A stretch of DNA of 64,000 bases. It comes from Pseudomonadota bacterium (lineage in GTDB: Bacteria > Pseudomonadota > Gammaproteobacteria > Xanthomonadales > Xanthomonadaceae). The notes beneath the pieces were generated by a model that saw only the letters and a list, made by a program, of their open reading frames with translations, was not told where the DNA came from and did not search any database. The stretch covers positions 1 to 64,000 of the forward strand of contig JAFEBV010000041.1 of NCBI GenBank assembly GCA_018242485.1, in the 5' to 3' direction. The translations under genes and the position numbers were made by a program. This document shows, piece by piece, positions 8,217 through 18,200 of the stretch (positions are counted from its first letter, which is position 1; each line of letters starts with the position of its first letter).

Positions 8217-9587
8217 ATGACCTCGCCAGAATCCATCAACGCCGTCTGGAACGCGCGCGATCTCGCTGCGCTATGGCACCCGTGCACGCAGATGCACGAC
8301 CACGCCGCCGGCATCATCCCGCTGCTGCCGATCCAATCCGCACAGGGCGCATGGCTGACCGACATGCAGGGTCAGCGCTATCTGGATGCGGTGTCGAGCT
8401 GGTGGACGTGTTTGTTCGGCCACCGCGATCCGCGATTGGTCGCGGCGTTGAAAACGCAGCTCGACGAACTCGACCACGTCCTGCTGGCCGGCTTCGGCCA
8501 CGCGCCGGCGATCGAACTGGCCGAGGAACTGCTGCGCGTGGCGCCGTCCGGGCTGTCGAAGGTGTTCTACGCCGACAACGGTTCGGCGGCGGTGGAAGTC
8601 GCCTTGAAGATGGCCTTCCACTACTACCGCAATCGCGGCGACGGCGAGCGCACGAAGTTCGTCGCGCTGGGCAACGGCTACCACGGCGAGACGCTGGGCG
8701 CGCTGGCGGTGACCGACGTGCCGCTGTATCGGCGCACCTATGCGCCCCTGCTGCTGGAACCGCTGTTCGCACCCTCGCCCGATGCATATCTGGCCGAACC
8801 CGGCGAGGATGCCGAAGCCTGCGCCCTGCGTGCCGCCGAAGGCCTGCGGGAATTGCTGGAACGGCAGGGTCGCAGCGTATGTGCGCTGATCCTCGAACCG
8901 CTGGTGCAATGCGCCGGCGGCATGCGCATGTATCACCCACGCTATCTCACTGAAGTGCGCCGACTGTGCGATGCGCATGGCGTGCTGCTGATCGCCGACG
9001 AAATCGCGACGGGTTTTGGCCGCAGCGGCACCCTGTTCGCCTGCGAGCACGCCGGCATCGCGCCCGACCTAATGCTGCTGTCGAAGGGGCTCACCGGCGG
9101 CATGCTGCCGCTGTCGGCGGTGCTGGCCACCTCGGCGATCCACGACGCCTTCTATGCCGAGCACGCCGCCGGCAAGGCGTTCCTGCATTCGCACAGCTAC
9201 ACCGGCAATCCGCTGGCGTGCAGCGTGGCGCGCGCGGTGCTGCGAATCTTCGCCAGCAATCCGGTGTTGGCCGACAATCGTGCCACCGCAGCGCGGATGG
9301 CGACGCTGGCCGCACCGCTGGCCGATCATCCGCACGTCGCGCAGGTGCGCCAGACCGGGATGATCCTCGCCATCGAGATGGTCGCCGACGCACGCTCGCG
9401 CAAGCCTTTCGACGCCAGCGAACGCCGCGGCCTACGTGCCTATCGCCACGCCCTGTCGCGCGGCGTGCTGCTGCGGCCGCTGGGCGACGTGCTGTACTGG
9501 ATGCCGCCGTATTGCATCGATGAGGATGAACTCGCCCTGCTGGCGACGGTGACGCGCGAAGCGATCGATGTGGCGAGTGCGGCATGA
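8217..9587 (+). CDS. bioA: adenosylmethionine-8-amino-7-oxononanoate aminotransferase
   Basis: 456-aa PLP-dependent class III aminotransferase that makes 7,8-diaminopelargonic acid in biotin synthesis. BioA hallmarks: N-terminal LWHPCTQM, the SSWWTCLFGH segment, ADEIATGFGRSG with the PLP-contacting Asp, and the Schiff-base lysine at about residue 290 in LLSKGLTGG. No other bio gene is adjacent. It is followed after 28 bp by rsmE. Confidence 0.95.
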   Translation: MTSPESINAVWNARDLAALWHPCTQMHDHAAGIIPLLPIQSAQGAWLTDMQGQRYLDAVSSWWTCLFGHRDPRLVAALKTQLDELDHVLLAGFGHAPAIELAEELLRVAPSGLSKVFYADNGSAAVEVALKMAFHYYRNRGDGERTKFVALGNGYHGETLGALAVTDVPLYRRTYAPLLLEPLFAPSPDAYLAEPGEDAEACALRAAEGLRELLERQGRSVCALILEPLVQCAGGMRMYHPRYLTEVRRLCDAHGVLLIADEIATGFGRSGTLFACEHAGIAPDLMLLSKGLTGGMLPLSAVLATSAIHDAFYAEHAAGKAFLHSHSYTGNPLACSVARAVLRIFASNPVLADNRATAARMATLAAPLADHPHVAQVRQTGMILAIEMVADARSRKPFDASERRGLRAYRHALSRGVLLRPLGDVLYWMPPYCIDEDELALLATVTREAIDVASAA

Positions 9588-9615
9588 GCCATATTTCATC
9601 GAAAGGAAGCCACCG

Positions 9616-10365
9616 ATGAGGATTCCACGCTGCTTCGTCGATGCGCCGGTGCAGGTCGGCGCAACCGTCGAACTGCCTGCGGTGCCCGCCGAGCACCTGC
9701 TGCGCGTGCTGCGCATGGCCGACGGCGCGGCGCTGATCGTGTGCAATGGCGATGGCATGGACTATCGCGCCAACCTCGTCGTCGTCGGCAAGGGCAAGGC
9801 GGCCGCGAAGATCGTCGAAGCATCGCCCAATCACGCCGAATCGCCGCTGCGCATCGTGCTGGCGCAGGCGCTGGCGCGCGGCGAGAAGATGGACTGGGTG
9901 ATCCAGAAGGCGACCGAACTGGGCGTGTCGGCGATCGCGCCGATCGTGACCGAACGCACCGAGGTACGGCTGGATGCCGAACGCGCACCGCGACGACTGG
10001 CGCACTGGCGCGGGGTGGCGATGGCGGCCTGCGAGCAATGCGGACGCGCGCAGATCCCGCAGATCGCCGCGCCGGCAACGCTCGCGAACTATCTGGCAAA
10101 TGCCGACAGCGATGCGTTGCGGCTGGCGCTGGATCCGGACGGTGAGCCGCTGTCGGCGTTACTGGATACAGACACCTGTGACGCGGCACGGACTCCGGTT
10201 CACATCGTCGTCGGCCCCGAAGGCGGTCTGTCCGAACGCGATCTGGCGCAACTGCGTGCGGCGGGTTTTCGTGGGCTGCGGCTGGGCCCGCGCATCCTGC
10301 GTACGGAAACGGCCGGCCCGGCGGCGCTGGCCGTGCTGCAAAGCCTTCTGGGCGATCTGCGCTAG
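9616..10365 (+). CDS. rsmE: 16S rRNA (uracil1498-N3)-methyltransferase RsmE
   Basis: 249-aa SPOUT-fold methyltransferase acting on U1498 of 16S rRNA. The N-terminal PUA-like part (MRIPRCFVDAPV, EHLLRVLRM) is followed by KATELGVSAIAPIVTERTEV and the C-terminal SAM-binding knot with VGPEGGLSERDL and LGPRILRTETA. The ATG at 9616 has AAAGGA upstream. Its stop codon overlaps that of chpC on the other strand: the two TAGs share the palindrome CTAG at 10362-10365. Confidence 0.95.
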   Translation: MRIPRCFVDAPVQVGATVELPAVPAEHLLRVLRMADGAALIVCNGDGMDYRANLVVVGKGKAAAKIVEASPNHAESPLRIVLAQALARGEKMDWVIQKATELGVSAIAPIVTERTEVRLDAERAPRRLAHWRGVAMAACEQCGRAQIPQIAAPATLANYLANADSDALRLALDPDGEPLSALLDTDTCDAARTPVHIVVGPEGGLSERDLAQLRAAGFRGLRLGPRILRTETAGPAALAVLQSLLGDLR

Positions 10366-10853
10366 GCCACGGACATCTTGCGCGCGTCTTCCAGCACGGC
10401 GGCGACACGCGCCTCGACGGCGACCAGATCGGGCACGACGCAGTCGTCGCTGTGGAACGTCGTCTCGGAGTAGATGCCATCGGGCAGCCACGCGTCGCGC
10501 GCGGATCGCTCGACCACCTCCGCATCGACGATCGTGATCAGGCGCGGAAAGCCCTGGGTCAGAACCGCGAAATACGGCATCTTGGCGTGGCCACCGACAC
10601 CCTTGAGTACCGCCACCTTGGCGCCAAGGGTGGCCGGTTCGTCGCGCCAGCCGACCATCTGCGAATACGACACGATGGGCAGACCCCAACCACGCCAGCG
10701 CACGCGCCCGAGCAGCCACGACGGTGCTCCGGCTACCGGCTCCGGGTTCGAGTAGGTGATGATTTCCGCGACTGTGGCGTTGGGCAGGATCAGCTTGCCG
10801 CCGTGGACGGAGATCAGCACCCCGCGGATGTCCTGTCGCAGCGTCGTGTTCAT
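10362..10853 (-). CDS. chpC: CheW-like adaptor ChpC
   Basis: 163-aa single CheW-domain protein, last gene of the Pil-Chp operon. CheW-type features include KLILPNATVAEIITY near the start and WLLGRVRWRGWGLPIVSY, equivalent to the 'G-x-x-x-W-R-G-x-x-x-P-V' strand. ChpC couples additional inputs to the ChpA kinase complex in Pseudomonas; the same role is inferred here from position. It lies 85 bp downstream of chpB and converges on rsmE. Confidence 0.85.
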   Translation of the reverse strand: MNTTLRQDIRGVLISVHGGKLILPNATVAEIITYSNPEPVAGAPSWLLGRVRWRGWGLPIVSYSQMVGWRDEPATLGAKVAVLKGVGGHAKMPYFAVLTQGFPRLITIVDAEVVERSARDAWLPDGIYSETTFHSDDCVVPDLVAVEARVAAVLEDARKMSVA

Positions 10854-10938
10854 CGCATCGGCATCCGGTTCGTGTCGTTCGCATCGGCCATCGCGCGACG
10901 GAAAGCTTGCGTCGCACGCGGATCATGTCGCGCTGGAA

Positions 10939-12252
10939 TCATTTCGCATTCACCGCTTGCACCGCGCGCTCGGCAAGATTGGACGGCGAGCCCGACGCCA
11001 TGCCCTGGCGCTCCAACGCGCTGGCCGCGGTACCGTCGAAACAGGTGGCCGAAGTCTGCACGAGCACGGTGCCGCCGCTGGCCTGATGATTGCGCGCGAA
11101 CTCGACGATCATCGATTCCGCCCCGCTGAGCACCACCAACACGCTGCGCGGATGCTTGAGCGCCGGCGCCAAGGCATGGCTGGCGCTCGGGCTGCCTTCG
11201 CGTACAACCCACTCGCCGTTGGCCTGAATGCCCATGCGGGCCGCCATGACCGCCACTTCGCCAGGGCGCGCCGCCTCTCCCGACTGCGGCAGATACACCG
11301 GCAGCGCGGTGGACTTGGCCATTTGCTGCGCCAGTCGATCGTGCTTGCCTGCATCCAGTTGTTGCCACAGCAGGATCGGCACCTGCAGGCCGGTGGGCAA
11401 CGCGCCGAGGAACTGGCGCACCGCATCCGGGCCACCCAGCCCCGACATGATCGCGATGACCCCGCGAGCGGGCAGTACCGGCTTGGCCTGCGCGGGCTCG
11501 GTGGCGGTTTTCTTTTCCGGTTCCGGTGCGGCCAATGGTTCCAGCGACAGGCCGCTCAGGTCGAAGCTCGGCGCAGGCGCCGCCATCTTCGGAGCGCTCG
11601 CGGGCACACTCAGGTCGACATCCTCGCCAACCAGCGAGAAATCGGCCTTGGCTGTTGCAGAAGCAGTCGCGCCCGCAGAACTTGCCGCAGCCGGCGCGGC
11701 AGCGGCTACAACCGCGGCGGGGGTAGCCGGAGCCGATGCCTGCCCGCTGAGAAGATCGTCGAGGCTTGGCGCAGGCGCCTCATCGCGGATACGCGAACGC
11801 CCGGCCTCGAAACTGGCGTTGAGTGCGGCCAAACCCGCATCGCCCGCATCCGCTTCGCCCTCGCCCTTCTGCGGCACACGCTCCGCACCGGGAGTCACTG
11901 GCGGCAGCAACACGTCGTCGCGGCCGAGCACCTTGGCGGCCAAGTGGCGGGCCCAGCGGGCGAGATCCCAGCCGCTCAGGCGGCCAGTGACATCGGCGTC
12001 GTCGAAGATCACCTTCACCGACGGATCGTCGAACAGCGGTTGCCAGCGATCCATGTGCGCGGATTCGGTGCCCTCGTCGATGCTGACCAGCCACACGTCG
12101 GGCTTTTGCTGGCGCAGGCCATCGGGATCGAGCTGGTCGAAATCGCCGACCGCAAGCGTCTGCGCGCCCAGTTCGGCCAGCGCGTTGCGCAACTGCTGCT
12201 GGGCTTCGCCAGCTGCGCCCAGGATCACGACGCGGAGTGGGGTGTCAGCCAT
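10939..12252 (-). CDS. chpB: ChpB, CheB-type methylesterase with lost catalytic residues
   Basis: 437 aa. N-terminal receiver-like domain (1-110) lacks a clear phospho-acceptor cluster; a long Ala/Pro linker (about 115-260) follows; the C-terminal CheB-like domain begins at GVIAIMSGLGGPDAV (264-278). Functional CheB enzymes have Ser in a G-A-S-x-G-G motif, His in Q-H and Asp in G-x-x-x-D-G. Here the Ser position is Gly271, the His position is Gln298 (WQQLDAG), and the Asp loop reads LSGAESMIV with no Asp. The enzyme should be inactive as a methylesterase. It overlaps the chpA stop by 8 bp. Confidence 0.85.
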   Translation of the reverse strand: MADTPLRVVILGAAGEAQQQLRNALAELGAQTLAVGDFDQLDPDGLRQQKPDVWLVSIDEGTESAHMDRWQPLFDDPSVKVIFDDADVTGRLSGWDLARWARHLAAKVLGRDDVLLPPVTPGAERVPQKGEGEADAGDAGLAALNASFEAGRSRIRDEAPAPSLDDLLSGQASAPATPAAVVAAAAPAAASSAGATASATAKADFSLVGEDVDLSVPASAPKMAAPAPSFDLSGLSLEPLAAPEPEKKTATEPAQAKPVLPARGVIAIMSGLGGPDAVRQFLGALPTGLQVPILLWQQLDAGKHDRLAQQMAKSTALPVYLPQSGEAARPGEVAVMAARMGIQANGEWVVREGSPSASHALAPALKHPRSVLVVLSGAESMIVEFARNHQASGGTVLVQTSATCFDGTAASALERQGMASGSPSNLAERAVQAVNAK

Positions 12253-15200
12253 CTTGTTGCACCGGGGTCAGCAGTTCGAACACGTTGCGCATCAGTTCGG
12301 CCTCCTGGTAAGGCTTGCCGAGATAGCGATTGACGCCGATCTCGAACGCGCGCTGGCGGTGTTTGTCGCCGGAACGCGAGGTGATCATGATGATCGGCAC
12401 GTCGCGCAGGCGCGGGTCGTTGCGCATGTGGGTGGCCAATTCATAACCGTCCATGCGCGGCATCTCGATGTCCAGCAGCATCACGTCGGGCACCACTTCG
12501 GCCATCTTTTCGATGGCGTCCACGCCGTCCTTGGCCGCCAGCACTTCGAGGTTGTTGCGCTCGAGCACGCGGCCGGTGACCTTGCGCATGGTGATGGAGT
12601 CGTCCACCACCATGACCAGCGGAATGCGCCGAACCTCCGGCTCCGCTTCGATCACCGGCTCAGCCGGCAGCGCCGCCTGCGCGGAGGCGCGGCGTACCAG
12701 CGGCACGACGTCGAGGATCATCATCACCCGGCCATCGCCCATGATGGTCGCGCCGAAGATGCCCGGGATCGAGCTGACCTGCGGCCCGACCGGCTTGACC
12801 ACGATCTCGCGGCTGCCAAGCACCTCGTCCACGCAGATCGCGGCGCGGACATCGCCCGAGCGCGAGAGCAGCAACGGCATCTGCAGGCTGTTGGCGGCTT
12901 TGGCCGGTGCCTGTTCGAGCAGGCGGCCGAGGTCGTGGATGGCGTAGTCCTCGCCGCCGTACTGGAACACCGGCGCATCGGAGGCCAGTTGTTTCTCCAG
13001 TTCGCCGCGCGCAATGCGGCCCACGCCCTGCACTGAGGAAATCGGCACCGCGAAACTCGTTTCGCCGATCTTGACGATGGCGGCCTGGGTGACCGCGAGG
13101 GTGAACGGCAGGCGGATGGTGAACACCGTGCCCTTGCCGGACTCGGATTCGAGCTGCAAGCTGCCACCGAGCTGGCGGATCTCGTTGTGCACCACGTCCA
13201 TGCCGACGCCGCGCCCGGCAAGCCGGCTGACGGTGTCGGCGGTGGAGAAGCCGCTTTCGAGAATGAAGGCGTACAGCGCGTTGTCGGCGATCGTGGCGTC
13301 GGCCTTGAGCAGGCCGCGGTCGATGGCCTTTCGACGGATCGCCTCGCGGTTCAATCCGCGCCCATCGTCGGACACCTGCATCACCACTTCCGACCCCTCG
13401 CGGCGCATGCTGACGGTGACCGTGCCCTCTTCCGGCTTGCCCGCATCGGCGCGCTCGGCCGGGGTTTCCAGGCCGTGCACCGCCGAATTGCGCAGCATGT
13501 GTTCCAGCGGCGCGGTCATGCGGTCGAGCACGTTGCGATCCATCTCGCCCTGCGCGCCTTCGACCTTGAGCTGGATCTGCTTGCCGGTTTCCGTGCCCGC
13601 CTGCCGCACCACGCGGCGCAGACGCGGAACGAGCGCGTCGAACGGCACCATGCGCGTGCGCATCAGGCCGTCCTGCAGTTCCGAACTCACCCGCGACTGT
13701 TGCAGCAGCAGGGTTTCGTACTGGCGGGTGACATCGTCCAGCGAGGTATGCAGGCTGGTCATGTCGGCCGCGGCCTCGGCCAGCGCGCGGGTCAACTGCT
13801 GCTGGGTCGAGAAGCGGTCGAGCTCGAGCGGATCGAAGGATTTTTCCTCGTCGCCGGCACGCTGGTAACGCGCGCTGATCTGCGCCTCGGTCTCGATTTC
13901 CAGTTTGCGCAACTGCTGGCGCAGACGGGTGGTGGTCTGCTCCATTTCGTCGAGGTGGGTGCGGAACGTGCCCAACTGCTGCTCGAGGCGGGCGCGGTAG
14001 ATGGCCACTTCGCCGGCGTAGTTGACGAGGCGGTCGAGCAGGTCGGCACGGATGCGCACCTGCTCCTGCGGAGCGCGCACGCCGATGTCGTCGTCACCAT
14101 CGAACGCAGCTTCCACCGGCGCCGACAGCGGTTTGAGCTTCGCCTTTCCGGCGGCATCGTCCGCGACAGCCCGGATGGGCTCGACGGTCGGCGCCGGCTC
14201 GGGATCCGCCGGAACCGCCTCGCTCGCCACGGGTTCGACCGGAATGGATGCGATCTCGGGCTCCGGCACGGGCATTGCAGTCTCGACGGGATCCGTCGGC
14301 ACCTCGCTTACGGCCGCGGCTGGTGCCGTGGGCAGGATGCCGCGCGAGAGCGCGTTGAACACGCCGATCATGTGCTGCGGCAGTGCGACGGACTGGCGAT
14401 TGGTGATTCGCGTGAGCATGCCGTGCAAGCGATCGAAGCCCTGCTCGAGCACGGCCACGCCCTGCGAACCCAGTTCCATGCGCGAATCGGCTGCGCTTTC
14501 GAGCACCGATTCCATCGCGTGCGCCAATTCGCCCATCGGCATCATGCCGCACATGCGCGCACCGCCCTTGAGCGTATGCAGGTCGCGCTGCAAACCAACC
14601 ACGAATTCGCGTTCTGTGGGCGATTCGCTCAGACGCGACAGCAGGCCGTCGGAATGGTCGAGAATGTCGGTGGTTTCCTCGACGAAGATGTCGAGCAAAT
14701 CCGGATCGACATCGGTCATGTCGAGTGGCACATCGGGATCCGGATCCGTACCCACAGGGATGATCGCGAGAACTGGCGACGATGGCGCTGGAGTCGCAAC
14801 CGGCGCTTCGTCGACGGGAGCCTCGAATGCATGCGCCGAAGCGGCATCCTGCGCCGCCTGCGCAAACTGCGCGCCCATCGCTTCCGTGGCCGCACGCTCG
14901 GCCGCTTCGTGCGCCCGACGGTCGGCATCGGCCTGCTCGGCGGCGAGGCGTTCTGCCTCCGCATGCTCGGCTTCGACCCGTTCGGCTTCGGCGCGTTCGG
15001 CTTCGGCGCGTTCGGCTTCGATCCGTTCGGCTTCGGCGCGTTCGGCTTCGGCGCGTTCGGCTTCGATCCGTTCGGCTTCGGCGCGTTCGGCTTCCGCGCG
15101 TTCGGCTTCGGCACGTTCGGCATCGGCGCGCTCGGCTTCGGCACGTTCGGCTTCCGCGCGTTCGGCTTCGGCGCGCTCGGCTTCGGCGCGGTGCGTCTGC

Positions 15201-18200
15201 TCCGCGTATTCCGTTTCGAGCCGCTCATATTCCAGTCGCTCGGCCTCGGCCTGTTCGGCGGCACGACGCTGTTCTTCGGCCAAACGCGCCTGTTCGGCGT
15301 ATTCGGCTTCGAGCCTCTCGTATTCCAAACGCTCAGCCTCGGCCTGTTCGGCGGCACGGAGATCGGCGTCCGCCGACGCGAGTGCATACTCGTGAGCCTG
15401 CGCTGCCTCCGGCACCACGGGCTCCGTCTCCACAGGCGCCTGATCGGCATGCTGCTGCGCGTGGGATTCGACTTCGACGGGTTCGTGCACGGATGACTCG
15501 GTAGGCATCGAATCGATGGTCGCCGCGCCGTCAGCACGATGCGTCTCGGCAAGGGGTTCCGACGCTGGGTCGCCGAGCTCAGCCGCGTCGTGGGTCGCCT
15601 CCACGGGGCGCCCCAATTCCGTAGCCATCGCGGCGATGAGACGTTCCATTTCCGCCACATCGCCTGCATGGCGCTCGGCTGCCAACCGCTCGGCCTCGGC
15701 CTGATCCGCGGCCAGACGCTCGGCTTCCGCTTTTTCCGCCGCGGCTCGTTCGATCGCGACCTGCTCGGCGACAACGCGCTCGGCTTCCGCGTGTTCTTCT
15801 GCGGCGAGACGTTCAGCCTCCGCATGCTCTGCGGCGAGACGTTCGGCCTCCGCATGCTCTGCGGCGAGACGTTCGGCCTCCGCATGCTCTGCGGCGAGAC
15901 GTTCGGCTTCCGCATGTTCTGCGGCAAGGCGCTCGGCTTCTGCATGTTCTGCGGCAAGGCGAGCCGCTTCCGCCTGCTCTGCGGCGAGACGTTCGGCTTC
16001 GGCTTGTTCTGCGGCAAGGCGCTCGGCTTCTGCATGTTCTGCGGCAAGGCGCTCGACTTCCGCATGTTCTGCGGCAAGGCGAGCCGCTTCCGCCTGCTCT
16101 GCGGCGAGACGTTCGGCTTCGGCTTGTTCTGCGGCAAGGCGCTCGGCTTCTGCATGTTCTGCGGCAAGGCGCTCAGCTTCTGCATGTTCTGCGGCAAGGC
16201 GAGCCGCTTCCGCCTGCTCTGCGGCGAGACGTTCGGCTTCGGCTTGTTCTGCGGCAAAGCGCTCCGTTTCCGCATCGTCTTCGACGGGCATCGGCAGGAT
16301 TGGCGCGCTGGGTTCCGGCAACGCATCGCGCAACGCGATCGCGCGCCCGGCCAAGACCTCCTGCGAGTGGATGATCGGCGCCGCCATCTGCAAGGCTGCG
16401 AGCACGGTCTCGATCGCGTTTGCGACATCGCCGAGCAAGGCAATACCTTCGGCGGACGTGACGATACGATGCGCCAGCAGGCGCCGGACATAGCCTTCCG
16501 TCGGCGACAACGCCTCGGTGATCAACGGCACTTCGGTCATCGCGAAGGCGCCGCTGATGGTGTGAATCGCCCGCAACAACGCATCCGACGCCTGTTGCGG
16601 CGCACCGACGCTGGCAGCCACCCATTGCTGGATGGTCTGCAGGTGCGCGCCCACTTCGGTGCGCAAGATCTCCAGAAGCATTGGATCGACGGTGGCGTAG
16701 GCTGCGCCTTCCGGCAACCCCTCGGCCTCGCTTGCCGCGTGCGCGATTTCGGGCTCGACCACGGCGGGCTCGGCTTCGACGTGCTCGACCGTGGCGGACG
16801 CAGCGACGGATTCGACAGGCAGCGCTTCCACGGCGACCGGAGCGGGCTCGACCACGGGTTCGGGAGCCGCAACCTCGGCATGCGCCGCATCGACTTCCGG
16901 AATTTCCGCTGCCGGCGCTGCTTCCCCGCGCGGCTGGTAGAACGCTTCCTCGCCCGCCGCAAGCCGATCGGCGCACTCCTTCATGCCCTCGATGTCGGCG
17001 GTGACGTCGAAATCGCTGCTCATCAGCGCGCCGCGGAATTGCGGCAAGGTCTCCCGCGCCAGCCCGATCAACGCGAGCACTGGCGGACTGGGCGGACGAC
17101 TTCCGTCGAGGACGCGATTGAGCATGCCCTCGAACTTCCAACTGAATTCACCCAGTTCGCTCGCACCCACCAGACGCCCGCTGCCCTTGAGCGTGTGGAA
17201 GACGCGCCGCAGGGGCCGCAGGATTTCCATGTCGCTGGGCGCTGCGCACCACTGCTCGTACAGCTCGCCCAGGTTGTTGATCTCCTCGTCGAGTTCCTCG
17301 ATGAACACCTCGCGGATGTCGTCGTCGATTTCAGCGCTGTCGGCGAAACCGTAATTCTTCGAGGATTTGGGCTTCGCCGGCGCAGCGGCGACAGGTTCGG
17401 CGGCGGGTTGCACCGGGGCTGTGTGCGGAACGACCGCTGCTGCCGGTTCCACCACCGCAGGCGGTTCCACCGACGCTGGCGCGGTCGCGGCGGGCGCAGC
17501 TTCGACGACAGGCGTCGCCGGCGCGGACTCCACGACCGGGGCCACGACGACGGGTTCGGCCGGCTTCGGCGGAAGCGGAGGTGCCGTTGCGGCGGCCGCC
17601 GCAGCCGCGGCCAACGCCTGCTCGGCGGCAGCGGGAATCGGCCAGTAACCGAGCGCGACCAAGCCCTGTTCGGCCAGTTCGAGGATGCGATCGCGTTGCG
17701 GACGATGGTCGCGCAGCGCTTCGAGGAAATACTCCAGACTGGCCAGCGCGTCGGCCAGCCGATCCATCTGCGCCGCGTCGGGAACGCGCTGCAGCTTCAC
17801 CAGTTCGAATTGGGTGAACACGCTCAATGCGCGCAACTGGCGCGCCGCGCGCGGCTGCTCCAGCAGGTGCATCGCACCGGAGACTTCATCCAGCAATCGC
17901 GGCACGTCGTGCAACTGCGCATGATCCCAGCCGGCTTCGATGAAGGCCACGAAGCATTGGCGGGCCTGCACGAAGTTGGCGACCGATTCCTTGATGAGCG
18001 CGCCGAGCGCTTCCTGCGACTCGCGCAGCGGTACCGCAACCACACCTTCGGATTCCGCCGCCTGCGCCTGTTGACCAAGCCGCGCAACCTGATCGTCCAG
18101 CGTGGCTTCGACCTGCAACAGCGATCCGGCGATCTCCAGCAGGGTTGCCTCGTTCGCCGCACGTTGCCCGTCGGCGATCTGCCGAATGGCCGCGCGCTGT

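Noticed and set aside
15782..16271. Regular 30-nt spacing suggestive of a CRISPR array
   Set aside because: Units are directly adjacent without unique spacers and lie in frame inside chpA.
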